Part shown: positions 26,286 through 34,946 of the stretch, in pieces | Position numbering within the stretch: position 1 is the stretch's first letter | Layout: each line of letters starts with the position of its first letter | Assembly (NCBI RefSeq): GCF_900167135.1 | Contig: NZ_FUWZ01000002.1 | Location: forward strand, 1,948,651 to 2,012,650 | Direction: 5' to 3' | Length of the DNA: 64,000 nucleotides | DNA from: Chitinophaga eiseniae | GTDB lineage: Bacteria; Bacteroidota; Bacteroidia; Chitinophagales; Chitinophagaceae | Position numbers and translations under genes: made by a program | Notes under the pieces: model-generated | What the model was told of the DNA's origin: nothing | What the model saw: only the letters and a program-made list of their open reading frames with translations | Database searches by the model: none

Positions 26286-27872
26286 TTATTTTTTAAAATG
26301 TTTCAGCAGGATCACTTCTTTTTCGTTGAGATAACGCCATTGGCCACGATTGAGCGTTTTTTTGGTGAGGCCGGCATACATCACGCGGTCCAGCTTTTCC
26401 ACATTGTAGGAGAGATGCTCAAAAATACGACGGACGATACGGTTCTTGCCGCTGTGGATCTCAATACCAATCTGCTTTTTGTCTTTCGGGTCCACATACC
26501 CTAACGCATCTACGTAGGCTACGCCATCTTCAAGGGTAAGACCGGCAACGATCTGGTCGAAGTCCGTTTTGGTAAGCGGTTTGTCGAGTTCTACCTGGTA
26601 TATCTTTTTGATGTTGTGTTTAGGATGTGCCAGTGTCTGTGCCAGTTCGCCGTCATTGGTGAGGAGCAGCAACCCGGAGGTGTTGCGGTCCAGGCGGCCC
26701 ACAGGGTATACCCTTTCTTCGCCGGTGGCGTCCTGGATCAGGTCCATCACGGTTTTGCGGCCTTCGGGATCATCGGTGGTGGTGATGAAACCTTTGGGCT
26801 TGTTGAGCAGGATATACAGCAGGTTTTTGGTCAGATTTATTTTTTTATCCGCCAGTGTCACGGTGTCGGCGCTGGTCACTTTGGTAGCTGGTTCTACTAC
26901 CACGGTACCGTTCACGGTCACTTTGCCTTCTTTGATAAAGTCTACCGCTTTGCGGCGGGAGCACAGACCACAGTGAGCAATGTATTTGTTCAGGGGCATT
27001 TCGCCCGGAGCGAAAGCGCTTTCTTTGCTTTCTTTTTTATGGCCGGAAGCCTGCGGGCTGCCGGTGCCGCCGCTTTTGGCTGCCATTCGCCTTTCCTGTT
27101 TGTCGGTAAAGCGATCATTGGTGCGGTCAAAGAATTTTTTGCGGTTAAAGCCACTGGGTGTTTCTTTTTTGGAGCCGCCTTTAGCTTCGTTAAAGTCTCC
27201 ATGGAAAGAGCTTTCATCTTTGCGGGTATAGCTGTCGGTTTTTTTACCGAAAGGTTTTTTGTCGCCGTAAGTACGTTTGCGGAAGACGGGTTTCTCGTCA
27301 TCACGGTCATCGCCGGAAAAGCCTTTGCGTACAGGTGCTTTACCATCGCCGAAGCTGCGTTTACCGGAGGTCGCTTTGTCGTCTCTGGAGAAACCTTTAT
27401 CGCCGAAGCTGCGTTTACCAAAGGTTGTTTTGTCGTCTCTGGAGAAACCTTTATCGCCGAAGCTGCGTTTACCGGAGGTTGTTTTGTCGTCTTTGGAGAA
27501 ACCTTTATCGCCGAAGCTGCGTTTACCGGAGGCCGCTTTGTCGTCTTTGGAGAAACCTTTATCGCCAAAGCTGCGTTTGCGGGGGGTGCTGTCATCTTTG
27601 GAGAAATCCTTATCACCAAAGCTGCGTTTGCGGGTAGGTTGTTCTCCGTTGTCGAACGTACGTTTGCGGAAGGTGGCGTTGCCATCATTGCTGTAGGTAC
27701 GTTTACGTTGAGCGGGAGTATCTCCTGCGTTGTCTTTTGCAGATGCTCTTCCGGGCCTTTCGCCATCAAAGGAGGAGCGGTTGCGGTTGCCTGCTGCCGG
27801 TTTGTCTGTGTTGTCCGTTTTTCTTCCTTTAAAAGGAGCCGGGCCCTTCTTAGCAGGTTGTTTCTTCTTCAT
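26286..27872 (-). CDS. RluB/RsuA-family pseudouridine synthase with long repeat-rich basic N-terminus
   Basis: 528 residues, about twice the size of a typical RsuA-type enzyme. The C-terminal ~240 residues are the enzyme: S4 RNA-binding domain (MPLNKYIAHCGLCSRRKAVDFIKEG in part, starting ~291) and catalytic domain (VGRLDRNTSGLLLLTNDG, ~390-405). Residues 1-290 are low-complexity, rich in Lys, Arg, Ser, Gly, Asp and Phe, with six units of the KRSFGDKGFSKDDKTTSG type encoded by a 54-bp tandem repeat. The tail is probably disordered and RNA-binding. 59 bp after rlmN, 3 bp before the rluA-like gene. Confidence 0.9.
   Translation of the reverse strand: MKKKQPAKKGPAPFKGRKTDNTDKPAAGNRNRSSFDGERPGRASAKDNAGDTPAQRKRTYSNDGNATFRKRTFDNGEQPTRKRSFGDKDFSKDDSTPRKRSFGDKGFSKDDKAASGKRSFGDKGFSKDDKTTSGKRSFGDKGFSRDDKTTFGKRSFGDKGFSRDDKATSGKRSFGDGKAPVRKGFSGDDRDDEKPVFRKRTYGDKKPFGKKTDSYTRKDESSFHGDFNEAKGGSKKETPSGFNRKKFFDRTNDRFTDKQERRMAAKSGGTGSPQASGHKKESKESAFAPGEMPLNKYIAHCGLCSRRKAVDFIKEGKVTVNGTVVVEPATKVTSADTVTLADKKINLTKNLLYILLNKPKGFITTTDDPEGRKTVMDLIQDATGEERVYPVGRLDRNTSGLLLLTNDGELAQTLAHPKHNIKKIYQVELDKPLTKTDFDQIVAGLTLEDGVAYVDALGYVDPKDKKQIGIEIHSGKNRIVRRIFEHLSYNVEKLDRVMYAGLTKKTLNRGQWRYLNEKEVILLKHFKK
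27351..27640. repeat. 54-bp tandem repeat inside the rluB-like gene
   Basis: The GAAGCTGCG/AAAGCTGCG word recurs on the plus strand at 27351, 27405, 27459, 27513, 27567 and 27618: period 54 bp, the last interval 51. Each unit encodes one 18-residue (or 17-residue) repeat in the protein. Copies are nearly identical, so copy number is likely to vary between strains. Confidence 0.92.
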
Positions 27873-27931
27873 AAATTATTATTAATTGATGGCCATGCAA
27901 GCATGGCCCATAGATGTTTTTATTGTGCTGA

Positions 27932-28975
27932 TTATCCTTTATTGGCCAGTTGTCCGCAGGCGGCGTCGATGTCTTTACCGCGGCTCCGGCGTAATCTGGC
28001 ATTCACACGGTTTTTAGCGAGATAGTCCATAAAATCCTCCGCTGTTTCGGCGTCAGGTTTCTGGAAGCGGGCGTTGTCGATCGGATTGTATTCGATGATG
28101 TTCACCAGGTCAGCAGGCACCTGACGGTAGATTTTTATCAGCTCGTCAGCATCCTGTTTGGAATCGTTGAAGTCCCGGAAAAGGATGTATTCGAAGGATA
28201 TCTCGTTACCGGTTTCCTTGTAGAAATAATTCAGCGCCGCCATCAGTTCCTTCAGGTTGTTGGAATCGTTGATAGGCATTATTTCGCTGCGTTTCTTGTC
28301 GTTGGCGGCGTGTAAGGACAGGGCAAGATTAAAGCGCACCTTGTCATCTCCCAGCTGGCGGATCATTTTAGCTACGCCCGCGGTCGACACGGTCACCCGC
28401 TTGGGAGACATGCCCAGGCCGTCAGGAGCGGTGATCCGCTCAATGGACTGCAATACATTTTTATAGTTGAGCAGGGGTTCACCCATGCCCATAAATACGA
28501 TGTTGGTCAGCTTCTTTCCGTTATGCTCCATGGCTTGCTGGTTGATCAGCGCCACTTCATCATATATCTCGTCAAAATCCAGGTTCCGCTTGCGGTCCAT
28601 GTAACCGGTGGCGCAGAATTTACAGCTGAGGCTGCAGCCTACCTGGGAAGATACGCAGGCAGTTTGACGGGTATCGGTAGGGATCAGCACGCCTTCCACG
28701 AGGTGATTGTCGTGTAAACGGAAGCGGCTTTTGATGGTGCCATCGTTACTGTGCTGGGTGGCATCCACTTTTACGGCAGGCAGTACAAAATTCTCTTCCA
28801 GCTTATGACGCAGGTCTTTAGAGAGGTTCGTCATGGCCTCAAAGCTGGTGGCATGGCGCAGCCACAACCATTCATACACCTGTTTCGCACGGAAGGCCTT
28901 TTCATCAATAGACCCAAAATATTCTTGTAAGGCTGGCAGACTTAAGTGCCGGATATTTTTTTTGTCAGACTTCAT
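27932..28975 (-). CDS. rlmN: 23S rRNA (adenine-2503-C2)/tRNA methyltransferase, radical SAM
   Basis: 347 residues. The radical-SAM CxxxCxxC cluster is at Cys114, Cys118 and Cys121 (GCSLSCKFCATG), and the second catalytic cysteine lies near the C-terminus (DAACGQL). Family segments GMGEPLLNY and LSLHAANDKKR are present. RlmN methylates A2503 of 23S rRNA and A37 of some tRNAs. It is the first gene of the RNA-modification operon; a TATCTTTG -7 box on the minus strand (29036-29029) and a small CTGCC/GGCAG hairpin lie in its leader. Confidence 0.95.
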   Translation of the reverse strand: MKSDKKNIRHLSLPALQEYFGSIDEKAFRAKQVYEWLWLRHATSFEAMTNLSKDLRHKLEENFVLPAVKVDATQHSNDGTIKSRFRLHDNHLVEGVLIPTDTRQTACVSSQVGCSLSCKFCATGYMDRKRNLDFDEIYDEVALINQQAMEHNGKKLTNIVFMGMGEPLLNYKNVLQSIERITAPDGLGMSPKRVTVSTAGVAKMIRQLGDDKVRFNLALSLHAANDKKRSEIMPINDSNNLKELMAALNYFYKETGNEISFEYILFRDFNDSKQDADELIKIYRQVPADLVNIIEYNPIDNARFQKPDAETAEDFMDYLAKNRVNARLRRSRGKDIDAACGQLANKG

Positions 28976-29279
28976 TATTGACCGTTATATGAGCAAATGG
29001 CTGCCTTACGGCAGTCGGAAAGCATCTGCAAAGATAGGTAAAATAGCAGTAGGCCCCGCGTTTATCACCTTTTAGCTTGATTATCAAGCTGAAAGAAAAT
29101 AAATAATCATTAATTATTTGATAGTCAATTTGTTAAACATATTAATTGATGCTTGAAAAATGACTGTGGCGCCGGAAGCGGGGAGGAAGGCCGCCGGGGA
29201 TTGACCAGAACGGAAAAAGCGGCAGCGGCAAAAAAGAGTTTTATATTGCAGATAAACACCAAAACCAACAACCATCAAC
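28976..29279. other. 304-bp divergent intergenic region (rlmN / thiolase)
   Basis: Holds a possible rlmN -7 box (TATCTTTG, minus strand 29036-29029), a hairpin CTGCC-TTAC-GGCAG in the rlmN leader, and a near-perfect 17-base palindrome AGCTTGATTATCAAGCT (29074-29090) that could be a regulator site. An AAATAAT/ATTATTT inverted repeat follows just downstream. Nothing coding is seen. Confidence 0.5.
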
Positions 29280-30476
29280 ATGAAAGTCGCTTATATTGTA
29301 GATGCAGTACGTACGCCCATAGGCCGCTATGGTGGCGTATTAAGCACAGTCCGCCCGGACGATATGCTGGCCCGCGTACTGAAAGCGCTGACAGACAGGA
29401 ACCCTTCCATAGACCCGGCCGCCATTGAAGATGTGATTGCAGGCGCCGCCAACCAGGCCGGAGAAGATAACCGCGACGTAGCCCGTATGGCCGCACTGCT
29501 GGCCGGCTTACCGGTAACGGTCGGCGGCAGCACTGTGAACCGCCTTTGTTCTTCCGGCCTGCAGGCCATCATGGACGCCTCCCGTGCTATTATGTGCGGT
29601 GACGGCGAGATATACCTGGCCGGCGGCGTAGAAAGCATGACCCGCGCACCCTTCGTCATGAGTAAGGCAGATGGGCCCTTCAGCCGGAAAGCCGAGGTTT
29701 TTGATACTACCATCGGCTGGCGCTTTACCAATCCGCAGCTGGCCGCACTGCATCATCCCTATTCCATGGGGGAAACAGCGGAAAACGTAGCTCGCCAATG
29801 GCAGATAGGGCGGGAGGAACAAGACCGCTTTGCCCTGCGCAGCCAGCATCAGTACGCAGAAGCCCTCAACGCCGGCCGCTGGAACGATGAAATAGTGCCC
29901 ATCACCGCCACTGTGGGTAAGGAACAGGTACAGGTGTCCCGCGATGAACATCCCCGGGAAACCACCCTGGAAAAATTGGCTGCCCTCCGCCCGGCATTCG
30001 CTAAAGACGGTTCGGTAACAGCAGGTAACTCATCCGGCATCAACGATGGCGCCGCCGCGGTGATGATCGTTTCCGAAAAAGCATTGCAACGGTTCAACCT
30101 AAAACCGCTGGCCATGGTACGCGCCATGGCAGTGGCCGGGGTAGACCCGTCCATTATGGGCATAGGCCCTGTGCCTGCCACCCAAAAAGCGCTGCAACGC
30201 GCAGGCCTTACCATCGACCAGCTACAGCTGGCCGAATTTAATGAGGCTTTTGCTGTTCAGGTGCTGGCCTGTATGCGCGATCTCGGCGTCAACCCCGATA
30301 TCGTGAATGTGAACGGTGGCGCCATCGCCGTCGGCCACCCGCTGGGATGCAGCGGCGCCCGCATTGCCACAACCCTGCTGCATGAGATGAAACGCCGCCC
30401 GGAAGCACGTTATGGCCTCGCCACCATGTGCGTGGGCGTAGGACAAGGGGCCGCCATGATCTTTGAAAAATGCTGA
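29280..30476 (+). CDS. Acetyl-CoA acyltransferase, 3-oxoadipyl-CoA thiolase-like
   Basis: 398 residues. The thiolase nucleophile is Cys90 (NRLCSSGL), with the C-terminal NGGAIAVGHPLGCSGAR and CVGVGQG carrying the catalytic His and Cys. Long stretches such as DAVRTPIGRYGG, NQAGEDNRDVARM and FDTTIGWRF closely resemble PcaF/PaaJ, which cleave 3-oxoadipyl-CoA to succinyl-CoA and acetyl-CoA. No other aromatic-degradation or beta-oxidation gene is near, so the physiological substrate is open. Confidence 0.85.
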   Translation: MKVAYIVDAVRTPIGRYGGVLSTVRPDDMLARVLKALTDRNPSIDPAAIEDVIAGAANQAGEDNRDVARMAALLAGLPVTVGGSTVNRLCSSGLQAIMDASRAIMCGDGEIYLAGGVESMTRAPFVMSKADGPFSRKAEVFDTTIGWRFTNPQLAALHHPYSMGETAENVARQWQIGREEQDRFALRSQHQYAEALNAGRWNDEIVPITATVGKEQVQVSRDEHPRETTLEKLAALRPAFAKDGSVTAGNSSGINDGAAAVMIVSEKALQRFNLKPLAMVRAMAVAGVDPSIMGIGPVPATQKALQRAGLTIDQLQLAEFNEAFAVQVLACMRDLGVNPDIVNVNGGAIAVGHPLGCSGARIATTLLHEMKRRPEARYGLATMCVGVGQGAAMIFEKC

Positions 30477-30575
30477 GGGAAATATTTACAGGAAGGAAAG
30501 GACTTGCCTAAAAATAACGAGCGGTCGGACATTACATCCGGCCGCCCGCTGCTGGCAAGCAAAAAAAAGGGTCGT

Positions 30576-31157
30576 TCATAGACAAATTTGCTTCTCCGTC
30601 ATCATCTTCCGGAGATTAATAAGGCCATATCTCATACGACCCAAAGCAGTATTGATACTCACTTGCGTGAGATCGGCAATTTCTTTGAAACTCAGTTCTG
30701 CATAATGTCGTAGGATAATTACTTCCCGCTGCTCCTCCGGGAGCATGTCCAGCATGATGCGGACGCGGTCGTGGCTCTGACGGGTAATGATCTTGTCTTC
30801 CACACAGCTGTCGCTGAAGCCCAGTACGTCGAAGATATCCTTGTCATCGCCGGTTTTTATCATCGGGGTGCGCTTGATCTTTCTAAAGTGGTCTACACAC
30901 AGGTTGTGTGCAATACGCATCGCCCAGGGTAAAAATTTCCCTTTTTCTGTATAGCGTTCAGCCCTGATCGTGTCGATGATTTTGATGAAAGTATCCTGGA
31001 AAATATCTTCCGCCAGAAAAGAATCCTTTACAAGCAACAGGATGGAAGTGTACACCTTGTCTTTATGACGGTGAACCAATTCCTCCAATGCTGAAGTATG
31101 GCCTTTCTTGAAAAGGGTAATCAACTGCTCGTCGCACAATTTGTACATTATTTGCAT
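30576..31157 (-). CDS. ECF-type RNA polymerase sigma factor
   Basis: 193 residues (ATG at 31157; a second ATG three codons later is also possible). Region 2 is seen as EDIFQDTFIKIIDTI...PWAMRIAHNLCVDHFR and region 4 as MLPEEQREVIILRHYAELSFKEIADLTQVS (both given in part). No anti-sigma factor gene is adjacent, which is unusual for FecI-like ECF factors and suggests another mode of control. Divergent from uvrA across 315 bp. Confidence 0.9.
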   Translation of the reverse strand: MQIMYKLCDEQLITLFKKGHTSALEELVHRHKDKVYTSILLLVKDSFLAEDIFQDTFIKIIDTIRAERYTEKGKFLPWAMRIAHNLCVDHFRKIKRTPMIKTGDDKDIFDVLGFSDSCVEDKIITRQSHDRVRIMLDMLPEEQREVIILRHYAELSFKEIADLTQVSINTALGRMRYGLINLRKMMTEKQICL

Positions 31158-31472
31158 AAACTTCTACAACTAGAACGGGTTAGTAAATAAATACGGATTT
31201 TACAGCCTGTTGGTTGTTTAATTGAGTAAAGTTTAAGCGATAATGAGCAGTTTTAAGCGTTAAAGATTTTGTTACAATTCCCAGGTATAGAAAACGTTCT
31301 ACGCAAATATAAAAGAATACTTCAATAAAACAAATAATAAAAATAGCTTTTTTGCCCTTGGAGAGAAGCTTTTAGCCATTTTGGGGTACTTTGTTCAGGT
31401 TAATTTTCTGTGAATGAATTGCCTGACCAATTACTATTCAACTAACATCTTTTCCCGTAAATTTGTTCTGTC
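31158..31472. other. 315-bp divergent intergenic region (sigma factor / uvrA)
   Basis: AT-rich with a perfect -7 box TAAATTTG (31458-31465) next to the uvrA start. AAGCGATAA and AAGCGTTAA words occur near 31235 and 31254. No coding frame, RNA gene or strong hairpin seen. Confidence 0.5.
31458..31465 (+). promoter_or_regulatory. -7 element of uvrA
   Basis: TAAATTTG fits TAnnTTTG and ends 7 bases before the ATG at 31473, implying almost no 5' leader from that start. A second in-frame ATG at 31479 exists. No -33 TTG at normal distance is seen. Confidence 0.4.
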
Positions 31473-34289
31473 ATGGCAATGAAAACTAAGAAAAAAGAAA
31501 CCATCATTGATCCTCAGCCGGTTAACCCGCAGGACAATATCTTCATAAAAGGCGCCAGGGTCCACAATCTTAAGAATGTGAGCGTCTCCATCCCCCGCAA
31601 CAAAATGGTGGTGGTGACGGGCGTATCCGGTTCGGGAAAATCGTCCCTCACCATGGACACCCTGTACGCAGAAGGACAACGCCGCTACGCGGAAAGCCTC
31701 AGTTCCTACGCCCGCCAGTTCCTCATGCGGATGAACAAACCGGACGTGGACTATATCAAAGGCATCTGCCCGGCCATCGCGATCGAACAAAAAGTGATCA
31801 CCCGCACGCCTCGCTCCACCGTAGGCTCTATGACGGAGATCTACGATTACCTCCGCTTGCTGTTTGGCCGCGTTGGCAAAACCTATTCCCCCGTGTCCGG
31901 TCAGCTGGTGAAAAAACATGAAGTCAGCGACGTAACAGACTTTATCAGTAATCTCGAACATGGCAGCAAAGTGCTGCTGATGGTGCCTTTCCGCCGACAT
32001 GCGAAAAGAGATGTGAAAGAAGAACTGAATATCCTGATGCAGAAAGGCTTCTCCCGTTTATACGCCCCGTCAGCGGGCGGCAACGGCCTGCTGCGCATCG
32101 AAGAGCTGATGGAGCAGAAAAAGCCGGCTGTGTCCGCAGATGCATGGGTGCTGATAGACAGGCTGGTGGTCAAAGATTTTGAGGAAGACGACAAACACCG
32201 TATAGCCGACAGCGTGCAGACAGCCTTCTACGAAAGCGAAGGCGACTGCTACGTGGAAGTGGACGGTAAAAACATCACCCACTTCGCTAACCGCTTCGAA
32301 CTGGACGGCATCCAGTTTGAAGAACCGGTGCCTAACCTCTTCTCCTTCAACAACCCGTACGGCGCCTGCCCCACCTGCGAAGGCTTCGGCCAGGTGCTCG
32401 GTATCGACGCCGATCTCGTTATCCCCGACAAACGCCTCAGCGTTTTTGAAGGAGCCATCGCTCCCTGGAGAGGCGAGAAAATGGGCGAATACAAAGAGGC
32501 GCTCATTAAAGTGGCCCGTAAATTCGGATTCCCGGTACACAAACCTATCGCAGACCTGACAGATGAACAGGTACAGCTGCTGTGGACGGGCAATGAACAC
32601 TTCTACGGCCTGAACGAATTCTTCAAAATGGTAGAGCAGAACCTCTACAAAGTACAATACCGCGTACTGCAGGCACGCTACCGCGGACGTACCGTATGCC
32701 ATGAGTGCGGCGGCGGCCGTTTGCGGAAAGAAGCGCTTTACATCCGCGTAGGCGACAGCAATATCGCCCGCCTGGTGGACATGCCGGTATCAGACCTGAA
32801 AAACTGGTTCGATAACCTGCAGCTCAACGAATATGACCAGCAGGTAGCCAAACGTATCCTGTTTGAAATCAATCACCGGCTGAAAACATTGCTGGACGTA
32901 GGGTTAGGATACCTGACGCTCAACAGGGTGGCTAATACCCTCAGCGGTGGCGAAAGTCAGCGTATACAGCTTACCCGTACACTGGGCAGTAACCTCACCA
33001 ACTCCATGTACATCCTCGATGAACCGAGTATCGGTCTCCATGCCCGCGATACCCACCGGCTGATCCACGTGCTGAAAGAACTGCGCGACCTGGGCAACAC
33101 CGTGGTGATCGTGGAACACGACGAGCAAATGATGGAGGAAGCCGATTATATCATCGACATGGGCCCCCTGGCCAGTCACCTCGGCGGTGAAGTCATCTTC
33201 GCAGGTACCTACCCGGAAATACTGACCGACGGTAAAAGCCTTACCGGCAAATACCTGAGCGGCAACTACCGGATAGACCCACCGCAAAAACTGCGTAAAT
33301 GGAAAAAAGCCATCACCCTCGAAGGCTGCCGGCAACATAACCTGAAAGATATCTCCGTCGATTTTCCGCTGGAAGTACTGACCGTGGTAACAGGCGTGAG
33401 CGGCTCCGGTAAAACCACGCTGGTAAAACAGATCCTGTATCCGGCGCTCATGAAGCTGAAAGGAGAATTTGCGGAAAGGGTAGGTTATCACAAAGCCCTG
33501 AAAGGCGCGGTGGACGATATCACCCAGATAGAAATGGTAGACCAGAACCCGATCGGTAAATCATCCCGCTCCAACCCGGTCACCTATATCAAAGCGTACG
33601 ACGAAATCCGGGACCTCTTTGCCCGGCAGCCACTCAGCAAAATGCGTGGTTTCCAGCCCAAACATTTCTCTTTCAACGTGGACGGCGGTCGCTGTGACGC
33701 CTGCAAAGGTGAAGGCGAAGTGATTGTGGAAATGCAGTTCCTCGCAGATGTACACCTGTTGTGCGAAAGCTGCGGCGGTAAAAGGTTCAAGGATGAAGTG
33801 CTGGAAGTGGCCTATAAAGGGAAAAATATTTACGAAGTGCTGGAACTGAGCGTAGATGAAGCTTTGGAGTTCTTTAAAGACGAGAAAGATGTCTGCAATA
33901 AAATCCGCCCGCTGAGCGATGTGGGTTTAGGCTACGTGAAACTCGGACAAAGCAGCGATACCCTGAGCGGAGGCGAAGCGCAGCGCGTAAAGCTGGCTTC
34001 TTTCCTCGGTAAAGGCAAGGCGCAGGGCAAAATCCTGTTCATCTTCGACGAACCCACTACAGGTCTGCACTTCCATGATATCAAAAAACTGCTGAACTCT
34101 TTTAATGCGCTGATCGATCAGGGACATACGGTACTGGTGATAGAACACAACCTGGATGTGGTCCGCAGCGCCGACTGGGTGATTGATCTGGGGCCGGAAG
34201 GCGGCGCCGGCGGCGGAAATCTGCTGTATACCGGCGTACCCGAAGGACTGAAGAAAGTGAAGGAAAGTTATACAGGGAAGTTTCTCTGA
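31473..34289 (+). CDS. uvrA: Excinuclease ABC subunit A
   Basis: 938 residues, the usual UvrA length. Two ABC-type ATPase modules: first Walker A GVSGSGKS (residues 50-57) with LSGGESQRIQL and an ILDEPSIGLH Walker B; second Walker A GVSGSGKT (~640-648) with LSGGEAQRVKL and IFDEPTTGLH. Zinc-binding cysteine pairs occur at CPTCEGFG, CHECGGGR and CDACKGEGE/CESCGGKR. UvrA scans DNA for bulky lesions and loads UvrB in nucleotide excision repair. Confidence 0.97.
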   Translation: MAMKTKKKETIIDPQPVNPQDNIFIKGARVHNLKNVSVSIPRNKMVVVTGVSGSGKSSLTMDTLYAEGQRRYAESLSSYARQFLMRMNKPDVDYIKGICPAIAIEQKVITRTPRSTVGSMTEIYDYLRLLFGRVGKTYSPVSGQLVKKHEVSDVTDFISNLEHGSKVLLMVPFRRHAKRDVKEELNILMQKGFSRLYAPSAGGNGLLRIEELMEQKKPAVSADAWVLIDRLVVKDFEEDDKHRIADSVQTAFYESEGDCYVEVDGKNITHFANRFELDGIQFEEPVPNLFSFNNPYGACPTCEGFGQVLGIDADLVIPDKRLSVFEGAIAPWRGEKMGEYKEALIKVARKFGFPVHKPIADLTDEQVQLLWTGNEHFYGLNEFFKMVEQNLYKVQYRVLQARYRGRTVCHECGGGRLRKEALYIRVGDSNIARLVDMPVSDLKNWFDNLQLNEYDQQVAKRILFEINHRLKTLLDVGLGYLTLNRVANTLSGGESQRIQLTRTLGSNLTNSMYILDEPSIGLHARDTHRLIHVLKELRDLGNTVVIVEHDEQMMEEADYIIDMGPLASHLGGEVIFAGTYPEILTDGKSLTGKYLSGNYRIDPPQKLRKWKKAITLEGCRQHNLKDISVDFPLEVLTVVTGVSGSGKTTLVKQILYPALMKLKGEFAERVGYHKALKGAVDDITQIEMVDQNPIGKSSRSNPVTYIKAYDEIRDLFARQPLSKMRGFQPKHFSFNVDGGRCDACKGEGEVIVEMQFLADVHLLCESCGGKRFKDEVLEVAYKGKNIYEVLELSVDEALEFFKDEKDVCNKIRPLSDVGLGYVKLGQSSDTLSGGEAQRVKLASFLGKGKAQGKILFIFDEPTTGLHFHDIKKLLNSFNALIDQGHTVLVIEHNLDVVRSADWVIDLGPEGGAGGGNLLYTGVPEGLKKVKESYTGKFL

Positions 34290-34303
34290 AAAATACCAAA
34301 CAG

Positions 34304-34339
34304 AAAGAGGGCTGGTCATCGATGATCAGCCCTCTTTTT
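34304..34339. terminator. Bidirectional terminator between uvrA and DUF4293 gene
   Basis: AAAGAGGGCTG... (from 34304) pairs with CAGCCCTCTTT ending at 34337, followed by T bases; the loop region is itself self-complementary (GATC area). Genes on both sides converge here. Confidence 0.85.
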
Positions 34340-34359
34340 ATGAATTGCGTTGATGGTCG

Positions 34360-34800
34360 TTATCTGAGCCTGTCCAGCGACTTTATCAGTTTCTCATCTT
34401 TATAAATGCCTCTGGCAGCCATAAAGAGGAGTACGATCAGCAGGACCGGCAGGAAAGAGGCAACCTGGTATGATGCCGAAGTAATGGTGATACCGCCGGC
34501 AGCCAGTTTATTGGCCGTTTGCTGTACCACATAATACTGGTAGCCCAGTGCGGCAAACACAAACAGGATGTTGAAGATCGTCAGGCGGAACTGCAGCTTG
34601 CGTTTTTTGAACAGGAAAATACACACTACAGCCAGCAGGATGATGATCACGTACAGCACGAATAACAGATAGTTGCTGGAAGCGTTCACAGCAGTAACTG
34701 TTCCATTGCTCAGTTTGGCTTTCCACAGATCAAAAGACAGTGTGGCGGCTCCCGCTCCGGCAGCCAACAGCAGGTAAAGACTCTGAATACGTTGTATCAT
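34360..34800 (-). CDS. DUF4293 family membrane protein
   Basis: 146 residues starting MIQRIQSLYLLLAAGA, the family signature, with four hydrophobic segments (approximate residues 7-24, 43-63, 71-90, 114-131). This Bacteroidota-specific family has no established function. The gene stands alone between the uvrA terminator and the divergent maeB promoter region. Confidence 0.85.
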   Translation of the reverse strand: MIQRIQSLYLLLAAGAGAATLSFDLWKAKLSNGTVTAVNASSNYLLFVLYVIIILLAVVCIFLFKKRKLQFRLTIFNILFVFAALGYQYYVVQQTANKLAAGGITITSASYQVASFLPVLLIVLLFMAARGIYKDEKLIKSLDRLR

Positions 34801-34946
34801 GATATTTGCGAATGTTTAACGGCGTAAAAGTAAGCAAATTTAGTGGTTGAAAAGCGCAATATCTGATAGCAGACTGCGGATTTTGATCGTCCGTATAGTG
34901 TAATACTTCGTATATTGCACGCCCAATAACAATCTTTTATACTTAT

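Noticed and set aside
27351..27640. Regular 54-bp repeats considered as a CRISPR array
   Set aside because: Units are contiguous without unique spacers, are in frame, and encode a protein repeat.
26616..28025. Long (469-codon) open plus-strand frame antisense to the rluB-like gene
   Set aside because: It is a by-product of the 54-bp repeat (no stops in that frame of the repeat) and GC-rich codon bias; its sequence has no domain, and the minus-strand frame holds clear enzyme motifs.
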